Source: Paenibacillus sinopodophylli
GTDB lineage: Bacteria > Bacillota > Bacilli > Paenibacillales > Paenibacillaceae
DNA length: 50,441 nucleotides
Assembly: GCF_005930355.1 (NCBI RefSeq)
Contig: NZ_VDBO01000023.1
Location: forward strand, 1-50,441
Reading direction: 5' to 3'
The notes beneath the pieces were generated by a model. That model was not told where the DNA came from, searched no databases, and saw nothing but the letters and a program-made list of their open reading frames with translations. Position numbers and translations under genes: made by a program. This document shows, piece after piece, positions 14,607-24,519 of this stretch (positions are counted from its first letter, which is position 1; the number at the start of each line of letters is the position of its first letter).

Positions 14607-17600
14607 ATGAAGATCAGAATGACTTCGATTCATGCCGGTAGAGGTAAGCTACTCAAAATCATGTTATGCCTGTTGCTGGCAGTCGCATTGTTGACAGTCA
14701 GTTTCACAGTAGTTAAGGTACTCACAGCTGAAGCAACTGCTGGAGATACGGATTATTTCACTGATAACGAAACATGGTACCGTGATTTCGCGCCGGGAAT
14801 AGTCAACCCGAATGAAGGGACGATTGAGTTGACAACACGTATCGATAAGCCGCATGCGGAGTTCGGCAACGATTATGACTTTCTATTCCAAATCATACCT
14901 GAGCAGGGCGGACCGGGTAATACGCTGATTAATGCTCACATTCCACCACCGGAAATGAAACCGACGGGTTTGACTTATGATCAGCCGCTTATCTTTTTCG
15001 TCAGGAACGGTAACGGGACCAATGAGGCTAGAGTCAAAGCCGAGTCCAGCGTTCTCAATTATACTGTTGGCGAGTCGTTTAACCTTGCATTTTCTTGGAA
15101 AATGGGTCCCGGTGGTTATGTCGCCATATACAAAAACGGTGTTCAATTGCAACGTGTTTCGACATCATTGGCTCCGGTGATGGAGAAGTTCATGCCCTAT
15201 CAATTCATGGTAGAGAGAGCTTCCCCCTACAACATCACTAATGTGAAAATATCTACTAAGGCGCTAGAGGAGAATGAGCTGGAGCAAAGTACAACCGCAT
15301 TTACGAGCGGAACGGATACTTCGCTGCTTGCCAATATTGCGCTCGGTCAGAATATTCAATCAGAGAAATTTAATACGCCTTGGCATACTTCTTCGGCATA
15401 CAGCGTTGTTAAACCGATATTTAGCAATGAAAAGCAAGTATTCTACAAAGATGAAGCAGCCGTCTATCCGATAATGACGGTGAATTACGGGGATACATCC
15501 AAGACCTACTCAGTGAGTATTAAGGCTACTGATCCTTATGGGGTTACGGCTTTTACCGAAGTGAAGGAAGTTATTGTACCAGCGGATGGCACTTACCGGG
15601 TTGAGGAGTTGACCCTTCCGCAATTAGTTGATCGAGTGGGCTTCTGGTATTTAGAGACAACCGTAAGCTCTAGCCTGTCGGATATTATCGTATATAAGAG
15701 CGGAATATCTAAAGTACCTACTAACGATACTATCGTCACTGACGGAACATATGCGGATTATTATGGTACACATTCAAACTACAATTTCGATATGTCTCCT
15801 TGGAGCAAAATCAACACGAGCACTACTCGTGCGTGGGAGGATGCCAGAGTATTCCTCTGGCATAAAGTCGAGCCCACCAAGGGGAACTTTACTTGGGAGC
15901 ACGCTGATCAATATGTAAGTGCTGCTCATGCAGCAGACATTGATGTGCTGGCAGTTCTAGGATACCCTTCCAACTGGGCATCTGCGCGTCCGCCAGTTAG
16001 CGCCATTCCTGCGGCTGGGTTTGAGATGCCTGCTTTTCAATACAAGGCAGAACGCTGGGTTTCCAAGGATATTCAATATCAGGATGGAGTTCCTGGCACT
16101 GGAGAAGATTGGACCAATTACGTCTACGAGACCATGAAACGCTACGCGGGCAAAGTCAAGTACTACGAGATCGTCAATGAGGTTAACTTCCATCCACCAT
16201 ACAAAGCAGCCGCTTTCTCAGGCACGAAGGAAGAATATTTCTTGATGCTAAAGATCGCTCATGAGCAGGCTCAAAGGGTCAAATTGGAATATAAAGTGGA
16301 AACGGGCAATGAACTGGAGTTATATGTTACAACAAGCGGATTCACCGATGTTTCGGGTACATCTGCTGATCGTCAGATGGCCGTAGACGCATTGAATGAG
16401 CCGTATGTTGGATACTATGATATTTATAATATACATGGCTACGGCGGAACGAAATCTATTAAAGACGATATTCTCCCTGCCTTTAATCAAGCCAAGAGCG
16501 ATTATCCGGATTTGAAACTGTGGCAGACCGAATTTTTTCCTTTTAATGAGACCCATCCGACCATTCCTGCAAAATTGTATGGAACCGTTGAGAGGTATAT
16601 GGATTTCCTCGCGAATGGTGCCGCAAGATATTTTAATATGGGTATTCCGGCGGAGGATACGTTCGTTACTCGTCATTCACAGTCTCCTACGGAATTGTTC
16701 CAAACGATTGCTGTTATGCAAAATCACATTCGTAAAGTGGATCAGTACATCGGATCGTATACTGGATTTGCTAATGAAGTATTCCTTACGGTCAATCACT
16801 ATATGCACCGTACAGACGGCAACTATCTTAGTGTCTTGTCAGCAGATAGGCAATCGTTTAATATCAACATTCAGAATGCAGATAAAATTGTTAGCGTGGA
16901 AGATAACTACGGGAATGTTATTCCGCTTTCAACTGATGGCGATATTCTAAAAAAAGATACGATCTTTATTGTCAGCAATGAGCCACTCCAAATTAACAGT
17001 GTAACTGGTGATTTGGTGCTTACAACGATTCGTAATGGCGGCTTTGAGAAGTTGTCAGGCGATTCACTCGGGGGGGCGGCGGCTGTCACCATCGATAACT
17101 GGGCTATGTCCGCTGGAGTATATGGGACGCATGCTTATGTGAACAAAACAAGCCCATTCCAGGGTGTGAATGCCGTGGAGTTCGATTCTGCGGGAGCGCC
17201 GGGAAATCGGACGTTTATGAACCAGACGTTTACTGTCACGAAGCCGGGAACCTATGTACTTGCCGCTAATATCAAGAAGCTAAGCGGAGGAGCAGACGTT
17301 CAACCTGAGCTGAACATTTGGGCAGGGAACACTGACCATCAGCTTGCTCCAGTGACGCTTACTGACCAATATGCTTATTATGCGAAAGCATTTACCGTAT
17401 CACAGACGATGAGTATTACGGTAAATATTGGGATTTTATCGGGCGTTGGGAAAGTGGTGTTTGACAACGTATCATTCGAGCTCGTGCCGGATAATGTGGA
17501 AATTGTGATGGACAATTCGGATACGGCAGGTGTGAAGTTTACCAGTAGTACAACAAGCAATGCTTGGGACAACACAAGGAACAATACCGCTGCTAATAAG

Positions 17601-20420
17601 GGCAACTTCGCGCTTAATACAAGCAAGGATGGCAATGCCAGTGTAACGTACACCCCATCGATTGCCCTTGCGGGCATGTATGATGTGTACGAGTGGCACC
17701 ATCCGACAAGCTCAACTACGACTGCTCCGTTCACGATCAATCATGCAGGTGGTATGACACAGGTCGAGGTGAATCAATCATACTCCTTCGGAGGGAGGTG
17801 GAATAAAATTGGAAGTTACCCGTTTAATATAGGTTCCACAGGAAGCGTTGTACTTACTAACGGCTTCAAATCCGAAAACTTTATGCTTGCGGATGGCATC
17901 AAATTTGTACGGACGGGTAATTTACCTGCGATATTCTCGAATGGTAATTTCGAGAGCGTAATGGTGGACCCGCTTGGCGGGCCAGTCTCGACGACTTTCG
18001 ATAACTGGAGCAAGGGAACGGGTGTCTATGGCACGAATGCCTATGTGAATCAAGCAAATCCATATCAAGGAGAATTCGCTGCTGAATTCGATTCGGCAGG
18101 GGTAACGGGCGGTCGAACCGGTCTGTCTCAGAAGTTCACTGTCTTGGAGCCGGGAACCTATACTCTGTCTGCCTATATCAAGAAGCTTGATGGCGGGGCG
18201 GAAGTTCAGCCTGAACTGAGTGTGTGGGACGGAGTAAGCGATCATCACATGCAACCTGTCATTCTGACGAGCCAGTATGCTTATTATGCGAATAGTTTCG
18301 TTGTTCCCCATAAAATGGATATTACCATCAAGATCGGTATTTTGTCTGGAGTAGGTAATGTTGTGTTTGATAACGTGGCATTTACCCTCGTACCGGATAA
18401 CGTGGAGATCATTATGGACAACAAGGATACTGATGGTGTGACGTTCTCCGACTCTTCATGGTCGAATACGGGAAGCAACTCAACCGCTTACAATGGAAAT
18501 TTTGCAGTCAATACAACCAAAAGCGGCAGCTCGACTGCTACCTACACCCCAAACATACCACAAACCGGCATGTACGATGTGTATGAATGGCACCATCGTA
18601 CAACCGGAACGACTGATGCACCATTCACAATCCGTTATGTAACGGGCGCTGAAGAAGTAATTGTGGATCAATCTCAGAATAGTGCCAAATGGAACAAAAT
18701 AGGAACCTTCCCGTTTATACAGGGCTCAACGGGAAGTGTCGTCATAACCAATGGATTCCATACGAGCAACTTTATTCTAGCAGATGGCATACGATTTGTA
18801 CGCACAGGACCCTACGTACCGGTTGAAAGTATAACGGTCAATGGGAATCCTAATGCCAGCGTGTTGAAAGGCGGCACGCTTACTATGAATGCGACTGTCA
18901 TGCCAACTAATGCTGTGAATAAATCTGTTGTTTGGAGTGTAGTAAATGGAACAGGTAAAGCGGAGATTGATCCGACAACCGGTGTGTTGACAGGACTAGA
19001 TACCGGCACTGTCCTTGTAACGGCTACAGCATTAGACCATACAGGAGTGAAAGACCAGTTGCAAGTGAAGGTGATCCAACTGGATCACGTTGTGCTTGGT
19101 GTAAATAAGACCATCCTGAGGAATGGAGATCAAGCAGTCTTGACTGTCTCGGGCATATTGAATGATGGAACACAGGCAGATCTTAGCGAAGTGGCCGCTA
19201 CTTATAAGAGCGACAGTGCGCTAGCTGCTGTAGATGGGCAAGGGATAGTAACGGCAACTTCAGCAGGAGAAGGTACAGTACAGCTTACCGTGAGCGTCAA
19301 ACATGGGACAAAAACGTTAGAGTCCAGTGTCGCCATCCTGGTAGACAATAGTCCCCCTCTGACTATTGCAGCAGTAAGCCCTGCAGAACCGAACGGAAGC
19401 AACGGCTGGTACACCTCGGATATCACGGTAGCATTGGCGGCGTCGGATAGGCTGTCAGGCGTAGCCAAGATAGAGTATCGGGTGAACGATGAAGAGTGGA
19501 ATGTTTATACGGAACCCTTCACATTGGATCAGGAGGGTGTCAATAAGGTGCAATACCGCGCCACTGATAACGCGGGTATTAACGAGGAATCGCATTCGAG
19601 AACCTTTAAGATTGATAAAGTGGCACCTACTGCAACAGTATCTTACAGTATGACATCGACAACCACACAGGATGTAGTAGCCACGATATCCATGAGTGAG
19701 CCAGTTACAATTACAAATAATGGAGGTTCAAGCAGCTACACATTCTACTATAATGGCCAATTTACCTTTACGTTCATGGATGCCGCTGGCCATCATGGTT
19801 CAGCTACGGCTGTAGTTGATAATATGATATCCAAAAGTAAAGCCAAACCGGGTAAACCGACGATTTCTGACGATAATGGTTTTGATAACGGGATGCAAGA
19901 CGGTAAATATAATATAACGATGAATCTATGGTACGGAGAAAATGCCCGCACTTACAAGCTTTATGAAAATGATGTATTAATCGATATGAGAACTATGGCG
20001 GACTATACACCAAATGCCCAAATGGTGACAACTGCGATTAGCAGCAAGCCAAACGGCACCTATCGATACTATGTAGAGTTGACTAACGCATTCGGTACTA
20101 CCAGGAGTGATACGCATATTGTTACAGTAACCCAAGCCGCACCTGCCAAGCCGGTACTTGCCAACGACAACTGGGATGGTGACGGAAGCTTTAAAGTAAG
20201 TATGAATCTATGGTGGGGGACGAATGGAGACACATATAACTTATATGAGAACAGTATCCTCATTGATTCCCAAGAACTCACGAATGGAACGCCAAATGCT
20301 CAAACTGCAATAACAATCTTAACGAATCGAGGTATCGGTACCTATGAGTATCGAGCAGAGCTAATCAACTATGTAGGGGCGGTCTCAAGCGATGTGATGA
20401 GTGTCCATGTGTCGAAGTAA
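14607..20420 (+). CDS. Very large secreted modular glycoside hydrolase
   Basis: 1937 residues. An N-terminal signal (KLLKIMLCLLLAVALLTVSF, Ala-rich cleavage region ~40) indicates export. Modules by eye: ~45-220 jelly-roll/LamG-like domain; ~225-370 Ig-like; ~390-800 TIM-barrel glycosidase resembling clan GH-A, with likely acid/base Glu525 (YEIVNEVNFH) and nucleophile Glu642 (LWQTEFFPF); ~809-1110 and ~1112-1402 a near-duplicate pair, each a carbohydrate-binding-like domain (GGFE...VVFDNVSF) followed by a golvesin/xanthan-lyase-like domain (VEIVMDN...LADGIKFVRTG); ~1404-1585 two bacterial Ig (Big_2-like) domains; ~1590-1690 an OmpL47/Ig-like domain; ~1755-1937 two tandem Ig-like domains resembling the chitinase-A N-terminal module. 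ATG at 14607 follows GGAGGG. No SLH or sortase anchor seen. The exact GH family and substrate are unassigned. Confidence 0.85.
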   Translation: MKIRMTSIHAGRGKLLKIMLCLLLAVALLTVSFTVVKVLTAEATAGDTDYFTDNETWYRDFAPGIVNPNEGTIELTTRIDKPHAEFGNDYDFLFQIIPEQGGPGNTLINAHIPPPEMKPTGLTYDQPLIFFVRNGNGTNEARVKAESSVLNYTVGESFNLAFSWKMGPGGYVAIYKNGVQLQRVSTSLAPVMEKFMPYQFMVERASPYNITNVKISTKALEENELEQSTTAFTSGTDTSLLANIALGQNIQSEKFNTPWHTSSAYSVVKPIFSNEKQVFYKDEAAVYPIMTVNYGDTSKTYSVSIKATDPYGVTAFTEVKEVIVPADGTYRVEELTLPQLVDRVGFWYLETTVSSSLSDIIVYKSGISKVPTNDTIVTDGTYADYYGTHSNYNFDMSPWSKINTSTTRAWEDARVFLWHKVEPTKGNFTWEHADQYVSAAHAADIDVLAVLGYPSNWASARPPVSAIPAAGFEMPAFQYKAERWVSKDIQYQDGVPGTGEDWTNYVYETMKRYAGKVKYYEIVNEVNFHPPYKAAAFSGTKEEYFLMLKIAHEQAQRVKLEYKVETGNELELYVTTSGFTDVSGTSADRQMAVDALNEPYVGYYDIYNIHGYGGTKSIKDDILPAFNQAKSDYPDLKLWQTEFFPFNETHPTIPAKLYGTVERYMDFLANGAARYFNMGIPAEDTFVTRHSQSPTELFQTIAVMQNHIRKVDQYIGSYTGFANEVFLTVNHYMHRTDGNYLSVLSADRQSFNINIQNADKIVSVEDNYGNVIPLSTDGDILKKDTIFIVSNEPLQINSVTGDLVLTTIRNGGFEKLSGDSLGGAAAVTIDNWAMSAGVYGTHAYVNKTSPFQGVNAVEFDSAGAPGNRTFMNQTFTVTKPGTYVLAANIKKLSGGADVQPELNIWAGNTDHQLAPVTLTDQYAYYAKAFTVSQTMSITVNIGILSGVGKVVFDNVSFELVPDNVEIVMDNSDTAGVKFTSSTTSNAWDNTRNNTAANKGNFALNTSKDGNASVTYTPSIALAGMYDVYEWHHPTSSTTTAPFTINHAGGMTQVEVNQSYSFGGRWNKIGSYPFNIGSTGSVVLTNGFKSENFMLADGIKFVRTGNLPAIFSNGNFESVMVDPLGGPVSTTFDNWSKGTGVYGTNAYVNQANPYQGEFAAEFDSAGVTGGRTGLSQKFTVLEPGTYTLSAYIKKLDGGAEVQPELSVWDGVSDHHMQPVILTSQYAYYANSFVVPHKMDITIKIGILSGVGNVVFDNVAFTLVPDNVEIIMDNKDTDGVTFSDSSWSNTGSNSTAYNGNFAVNTTKSGSSTATYTPNIPQTGMYDVYEWHHRTTGTTDAPFTIRYVTGAEEVIVDQSQNSAKWNKIGTFPFIQGSTGSVVITNGFHTSNFILADGIRFVRTGPYVPVESITVNGNPNASVLKGGTLTMNATVMPTNAVNKSVVWSVVNGTGKAEIDPTTGVLTGLDTGTVLVTATALDHTGVKDQLQVKVIQLDHVVLGVNKTILRNGDQAVLTVSGILNDGTQADLSEVAATYKSDSALAAVDGQGIVTATSAGEGTVQLTVSVKHGTKTLESSVAILVDNSPPLTIAAVSPAEPNGSNGWYTSDITVALAASDRLSGVAKIEYRVNDEEWNVYTEPFTLDQEGVNKVQYRATDNAGINEESHSRTFKIDKVAPTATVSYSMTSTTTQDVVATISMSEPVTITNNGGSSSYTFYYNGQFTFTFMDAAGHHGSATAVVDNMISKSKAKPGKPTISDDNGFDNGMQDGKYNITMNLWYGENARTYKLYENDVLIDMRTMADYTPNAQMVTTAISSKPNGTYRYYVELTNAFGTTRSDTHIVTVTQAAPAKPVLANDNWDGDGSFKVSMNLWWGTNGDTYNLYENSILIDSQELTNGTPNAQTAITILTNRGIGTYEYRAELINYVGAVSSDVMSVHVSK

Positions 20421-20446
20421 TCTGTACATGTATTAAAGCTAGGTAT

Positions 20447-20481
20447 AAGGAGCTTTCGCAATTTTGCGGAGCTCCTTTTTT
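20447..20481 (+). terminator. Intrinsic terminator after the large glycosidase
   Basis: AAGGAGCT...AGCTCCTT with an inner CGCAA/TTGCG pairing, then six T, 27 bp after the stop codon. Confidence 0.85.
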
Positions 20482-20591
20482 CATTATTAAGAGTTAATTG
20501 ATTCAAGGGATTATCATTTTAGGTCTGAAATGGCTCAGAATGAAAGCAGATAAATTGAATTTTCGAATAGAAGAGGAGTGGGGAAAAAGGT

Positions 20592-20910
20592 TTGCCGAAG
20601 CTCGCATCCTATTTTGCCGACCATGGCTTAAAGATTTTTAGTGTTGCTAGTCAAATGGATGAACGGATTTTTTCTGCTTGTGCGGAGGCAGGAGTATCTA
20701 CGATTCGGATTATGCCTGACATTTCACATGAAGAGGGATATCTTAAATCGGTAGATAGGCTTCGGATAAATCTCGAGAAGGTCATTACACTATGTGAGAA
20801 GTACAGAGTGAAGGCTGGCATCCAACTCCAGAAAGCCGCGGCCAGATAATGTGTATTGGAAAAGAAATCCTGCTCCATCTCTTTTTAAGCCGCAAAAGTC
20901 ATAGCTGGAA
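20592..20910 (+). pseudogene. Sugar phosphate isomerase/epimerase-like TIM-barrel protein, internally deleted
   Basis: TTG at 20592 begins PKLASYFADHGLKIFSVASQ, AGVSTIRIMPDISHEEGYLK and CEKYRVKAGIQLQ, the N-terminal part of a xylose-isomerase-like TIM barrel. After GIQLQ the frame runs out (KAAAR, stop at 20849). In another frame DNVYWKRNPAPS follows at once; this resembles the NVYWKR block that normally lies ~100 residues further on in this family. A deletion of the barrel's middle explains both. The metal-binding residues are gone, so no enzyme is expected. It lies between the large glycosidase and the AraC/PhyH pair, consistent with a once larger sugar locus. Confidence 0.6.
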
Positions 20911-21075
20911 TCATGAGTAACTTTTTGAACGCCAATGGAATGGATTATGCATAAATTTTCCTGCTGTTCTGTATGAAGAAATCCATAAGATTCAATCATA
21001 ATAGCTACCCATCCTTTGATTTTAATATGAAATAATCTATCGCTATGTCTCCTACCTAATTATGGTCGAATATCT

Positions 21076-21957
21076 TCAGAAACGATGATTTCTGCGATAA
21101 TCGGACGGATTGATTTTACATTTGCTTTTGAACATGCGGCTGAAATAAAAGGCGTTCTGATACCCGCATTGCTCAGCAATATGATCGAGCGTATCATCGG
21201 TTTCGACCAGTAGCGATCTCGCCTTCTGCAGCCGAAGAGAGGTCACATATTCGATTGGAGATTGGCTGAAATACTGCTGGAACCGTCTCGTCAAATGCGA
21301 GGGGCCAATGCCCAGTTCGTCGGCTAACTGGCTTATATTCCAGCCATATTCGAGGGCGTGCTGCTCCAAATACAGCAAGACTCTGGCCATGACAGGGTCC
21401 TGCTTCGTCCTGCGGCTTCTGTCTGCTGACGACGCAAGCTCAAGCGACAAAATAGCGAGCAGGTCGCTGACAAAGTGTCGGATATATTCCTTGTCCTCGC
21501 CTCCCTCCGAACGCGCGCATGCGATACGCATATAACGATAGGTCGATTCCAGCCGCTGCAAGTCTCGAACAGCCAGCTTACCTTGCGGCAATGCCAGCTC
21601 GGTTGCGAACTCGATGAACAGGAAGGAGAGAGGCTCCACCACTCTCCGTTTCAGCTTCATGCCGGGCGGACAGAGGACAAGCTCACCGTAGCCTGCTTCG
21701 TCAAAGGGGATGGCCTTGGCTGGACTGCTCTTGGATGCATTCTCCTTGAAGTAAGCTTCCTTAGGCGCGTAGTTCATAGGCAGGTTCTCCCCGTCATACC
21801 CGTCCCCATCATCGCCTTCTTTTCCCTGTTCCATTGCGAAGGCGAAACGTCCCGACAACGCGGCAAGCATGACCCAGTTCTGGTATTGATCTTCCTCCAG
21901 CTTAAATTCTGTACGCATTCCGCTGATGTAGCTTCTCTTAATTTCCAACGTCCTCAA
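21076..21957 (-). CDS. AraC-family transcriptional regulator with cupin-like sensor domain
   Basis: About 293 residues. The C-terminal ~100 hold the two AraC helix-turn-helix units: YGWNISQLADELGIGPSHLT and EYVTSLRLQKARSLL...LDHIAEQCGYQNAFYFSRMF, ending NPSDYRRNHRF. The N-terminal part (LVLCPPGMKLKRRVVEPLSF) is a beta-rich ligand domain of AraC_binding type. TTG at 21957 is chosen because AGGAG lies 8 bases upstream; longer frames to 21975 or 22020 have no ribosome site. It is divergent from the PhyH gene with a ~135-bp gap, so that gene is its likely target. It probably senses a sugar or small ligand released in this locus. Confidence 0.9.
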   Translation of the reverse strand: MRTLEIKRSYISGMRTEFKLEEDQYQNWVMLAALSGRFAFAMEQGKEGDDGDGYDGENLPMNYAPKEAYFKENASKSSPAKAIPFDEAGYGELVLCPPGMKLKRRVVEPLSFLFIEFATELALPQGKLAVRDLQRLESTYRYMRIACARSEGGEDKEYIRHFVSDLLAILSLELASSADRSRRTKQDPVMARVLLYLEQHALEYGWNISQLADELGIGPSHLTRRFQQYFSQSPIEYVTSLRLQKARSLLVETDDTLDHIAEQCGYQNAFYFSRMFKSKCKINPSDYRRNHRF

Positions 21958-22094
21958 GCAGCGATCTCCTCTCATGGGTAATAAGCAAAAAAGTATATGG
22001 AATAGTATAAGACTGTGCATGTCAAAAGTAAATAAAGGCGTTTAATATAAGTGTTAAGAAGTTGATTGCAAAAAAAAGTGAAGGGGAAATGAAA

Positions 22095-22862
22095 ATGAGC
22101 AATATTAAGCTGTTATCAGACGAGCAAGTGAAAAGTTATAACGAGCAAGGTTATCTGGTGCTTCGCAACGTATTCAGCGAGGAAGAAGCACATGTTTTGC
22201 AAGCGGAATGTGACAAACTACTGACGACGGAGCGGTTCATGGATCGCGGCAATGTGCGTGCCGGCTATAAGAGCTACGCGAATGGAGATGTAAAGATTGA
22301 AAGAATGGACCCGGTACATGATATATCGCCATTGTTCGCAGAGCTGGTGAAGGATGAGCGAATCTTATCGCCGCTGCGCGACATCTATATGGATGAGCCG
22401 CTGCTGTTCAAGGATAAGCTGATCTTCAAGCTGCCGGGAGCGAACGGGTACAGCATGCATCAAGACTCCGCATGGTGGCAAGGCTTCCCGATCGAAGGAC
22501 TAATCAGCGTCATGATTGCCATCGACGGCGCGACGGTAGAGAACGGTGGATTGGAGCTGTTCCCTGGCTATCATGACCGTCTCCGTTCGAAGCCAGGCGA
22601 GCTGCGCAACATGAACGCGGACGAAATCGCAGAGATTGATCTGCAGAAAGGCGAGATTGTCGAAACGAATCCTGGCGATGTCATCATCTTCCATTCCTTC
22701 ACGCCGCATCAGAGTGGAGCCAATACTTCGGAGAATAGCCGCAAACAGCTTTATTTGACCTATTCTCCATCAAAGAACGGCCAGTTGTATAATGCACATT
22801 ACCAGCATTTCAAGCGTTATTCACTCGAGGGCAAAGATTTGAGCAAATATTATTTCTTGTAA
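22095..22862 (+). CDS. Phytanoyl-CoA dioxygenase (PhyH) family protein
   Basis: A 255-residue Fe(II)/2-oxoglutarate oxygenase. Iron ligands are visible as His122-x-Asp124 in GYSMHQDSAWW and His205 in FHSFTPHQSGAN, with the 2-oxoglutarate-binding Arg about 11 residues later in SRKQLYLTY. ATG at 22095 is preferred (GGGG 8 bases upstream) over 22062, which would add an unsupported KKSEGEMK leader. Bacterial PhyH proteins hydroxylate diverse small molecules; the substrate is unknown. Placement beside an AraC regulator and a YesMN/ABC sugar locus suggests a role tied to carbohydrate or compatible-solute metabolism. A very strong symmetric terminator follows. Confidence 0.9.
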   Translation: MSNIKLLSDEQVKSYNEQGYLVLRNVFSEEEAHVLQAECDKLLTTERFMDRGNVRAGYKSYANGDVKIERMDPVHDISPLFAELVKDERILSPLRDIYMDEPLLFKDKLIFKLPGANGYSMHQDSAWWQGFPIEGLISVMIAIDGATVENGGLELFPGYHDRLRSKPGELRNMNADEIAEIDLQKGEIVETNPGDVIIFHSFTPHQSGANTSENSRKQLYLTYSPSKNGQLYNAHYQHFKRYSLEGKDLSKYYFL

Positions 22863-22877
22863 TCGCATGAGCCCTGT

Positions 22878-22914
22878 AGAAAACCTTCTCCTAATTGTTA
22901 GGGGAAGGTTTTCT
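22878..22914. terminator. Terminator after the PhyH gene
   Basis: AGAAAACCTTCTCCTAA-TTG-TTAGGGGAAGGTTTTCT is a 17-bp stem with one G-U-type mismatch and a T-rich right arm. It is near-symmetric and may act on both strands. Confidence 0.8.
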
Positions 22915-23004
22915 GCACTGCTCGCCCTAACTTTTAGCTGAAATTGGATATTGAATCGAGTATGCTGAATGTAAACGCTCCTATCAACAGAAGGGTGGAC
23001 GATT

Positions 23005-24519
23005 ATGTATTCGTTATTGCTGGTAGAGGATGAAGAGGTAATCCGTAATGGGATGCGGAATTGTGTGGATTGGCAGTCATATGGCATCTACGAGCTGGAG
23101 GAAGCAGAGAACGGCCGAATCGGATTGGAGATTGCTTTGCGCATGAAACCGGACATTATTATAACGGATGTAGTGATGGCGGAGATGGATGGTATCGAAT
23201 TTGTGCGTAGAATGCGACAGGAGATTACAGACAAGTTGATTCGTGTGATCATTATAAGCGGTCATGAGGATATCGAATACGTCAGATCAGCACTTAAGCT
23301 GCAGGTTGTTGATTATTTGCTGAAGCCGTTCCATACGGAGGAGCTGGAGGATGTGCTGCGGAAGGTTGTGGAAGCATGCGATTCGGATCGGAGGCAGGCT
23401 GAACATCTCGCCGAGCTGGAGGAGAAGGCGGATCGCTCGCGGCAGCTCGCGCGGGAACGGCTGCTCCATGAGCTGTGCCACAGGCCGCTCTCTGCCGAGG
23501 AAATATCTATTTATTCCGATTATGCCGGGGAGCAGTTCTCCATCGATCCGGGCTGCCGCGCCGCATATATCGAAGGCAGCATGCTGCGGGAGGCCGAATT
23601 GCGGGCGCTTGATGGAGTTCTGGCGATATTCCCTATGGGTCAAGGCGCTATCGGCGGCGTCATATCCGGTGGCGATTGGCTCGAAGACGCCAGCGTTCAA
23701 GCCTGGCTGGCTGATACGGGGGCAACCGTCGGCATCGGCTCGGTGGCTGAGCGGCCGGAAGAGCTGCATCATTCCTTCCAGCAAGCCAGGATTTCAATTA
23801 TTGATGCGAAGGAAAGTGGTGAGAGCACCATAACAGTCGCTTATCAGTCGGATGCGAGCGACAAGAAAGAATGGATTCTCTCGGAGATGGCAACATGTGA
23901 GGCGGTGATGCTGGATGCGCTGGAGCGGGGCAATCAGGGGGCACTTGAAGAGGGGCTTCAGACATATACCGGACTTGTCCGCCGCTTCGATCAGGCTAAG
24001 CCGGATTATCTGCAAGCATTTTTCAGCATGTTTCTCGCGCAAGCGAACCGGCATTTTGCTGTTCTGCTGGAACCCTCAGCGCATGCATCGAAAGCGCTGG
24101 AGGAGATCGGGGCAGCACGCGAGCAGGATACGTTAATTCGGATCTTCAATATCGCCATCATGCAGATTATGGAAGCGATTAACAGTAGGGCGGATCAACG
24201 CAGCGTCGTCCGGCTGGTCAAAGGTTATATCCGCAGCTCCTTCGGCGAGGAGCTTACACTGGCGCAGATTGCAGAGCACGTGCATCTTTCTCCAAATTAT
24301 TTGGCTAATCTGTTCAAGAAGGATACGGGTATGACGATCAACGCCTGTATGACCGAAGTTCGACTTGAGGAAGCGAAGCGTATGCTGCTGGAGGACAATC
24401 GGCTCTTGATTCACGATATTTCAGAGCGGATTGGCTATAAGGACAGCAAATATTTTACGAAGCTGTTCAAGCGGGAGTTTGGTTTGAGTCCAAGCGAATA
24501 TAGGGAGCGATATGGATGA
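23005..24519 (+). CDS. YesN-type response regulator (REC + AraC helix-turn-helix)
   Basis: 504 residues. The receiver domain (1-120) has the acidic pair VEDEE, phosphoacceptor Asp55 in IIITDVVMAEMDG and Lys107 in YLLKPFH. A ~270-residue middle region (coiled-coil AEHLAELEEKADRSRQLARE, then a degenerate cyclase-like fold) links to the C-terminal AraC domain: LTLAQIAEHVHLSPNYLANL and LLIHDISERIGYKDSKYFTK, ending LSPSEYRERYG. ATG at 23005 follows GAAGGGTGG. It overlaps the YesM gene by four bases (ATGA), so kinase and regulator are coupled. It is expected to activate nearby carbohydrate genes, probably the ABC operon at 26668 and perhaps the large glycosidase. Confidence 0.93.
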   Translation: MYSLLLVEDEEVIRNGMRNCVDWQSYGIYELEEAENGRIGLEIALRMKPDIIITDVVMAEMDGIEFVRRMRQEITDKLIRVIIISGHEDIEYVRSALKLQVVDYLLKPFHTEELEDVLRKVVEACDSDRRQAEHLAELEEKADRSRQLARERLLHELCHRPLSAEEISIYSDYAGEQFSIDPGCRAAYIEGSMLREAELRALDGVLAIFPMGQGAIGGVISGGDWLEDASVQAWLADTGATVGIGSVAERPEELHHSFQQARISIIDAKESGESTITVAYQSDASDKKEWILSEMATCEAVMLDALERGNQGALEEGLQTYTGLVRRFDQAKPDYLQAFFSMFLAQANRHFAVLLEPSAHASKALEEIGAAREQDTLIRIFNIAIMQIMEAINSRADQRSVVRLVKGYIRSSFGEELTLAQIAEHVHLSPNYLANLFKKDTGMTINACMTEVRLEEAKRMLLEDNRLLIHDISERIGYKDSKYFTKLFKREFGLSPSEYRERYG

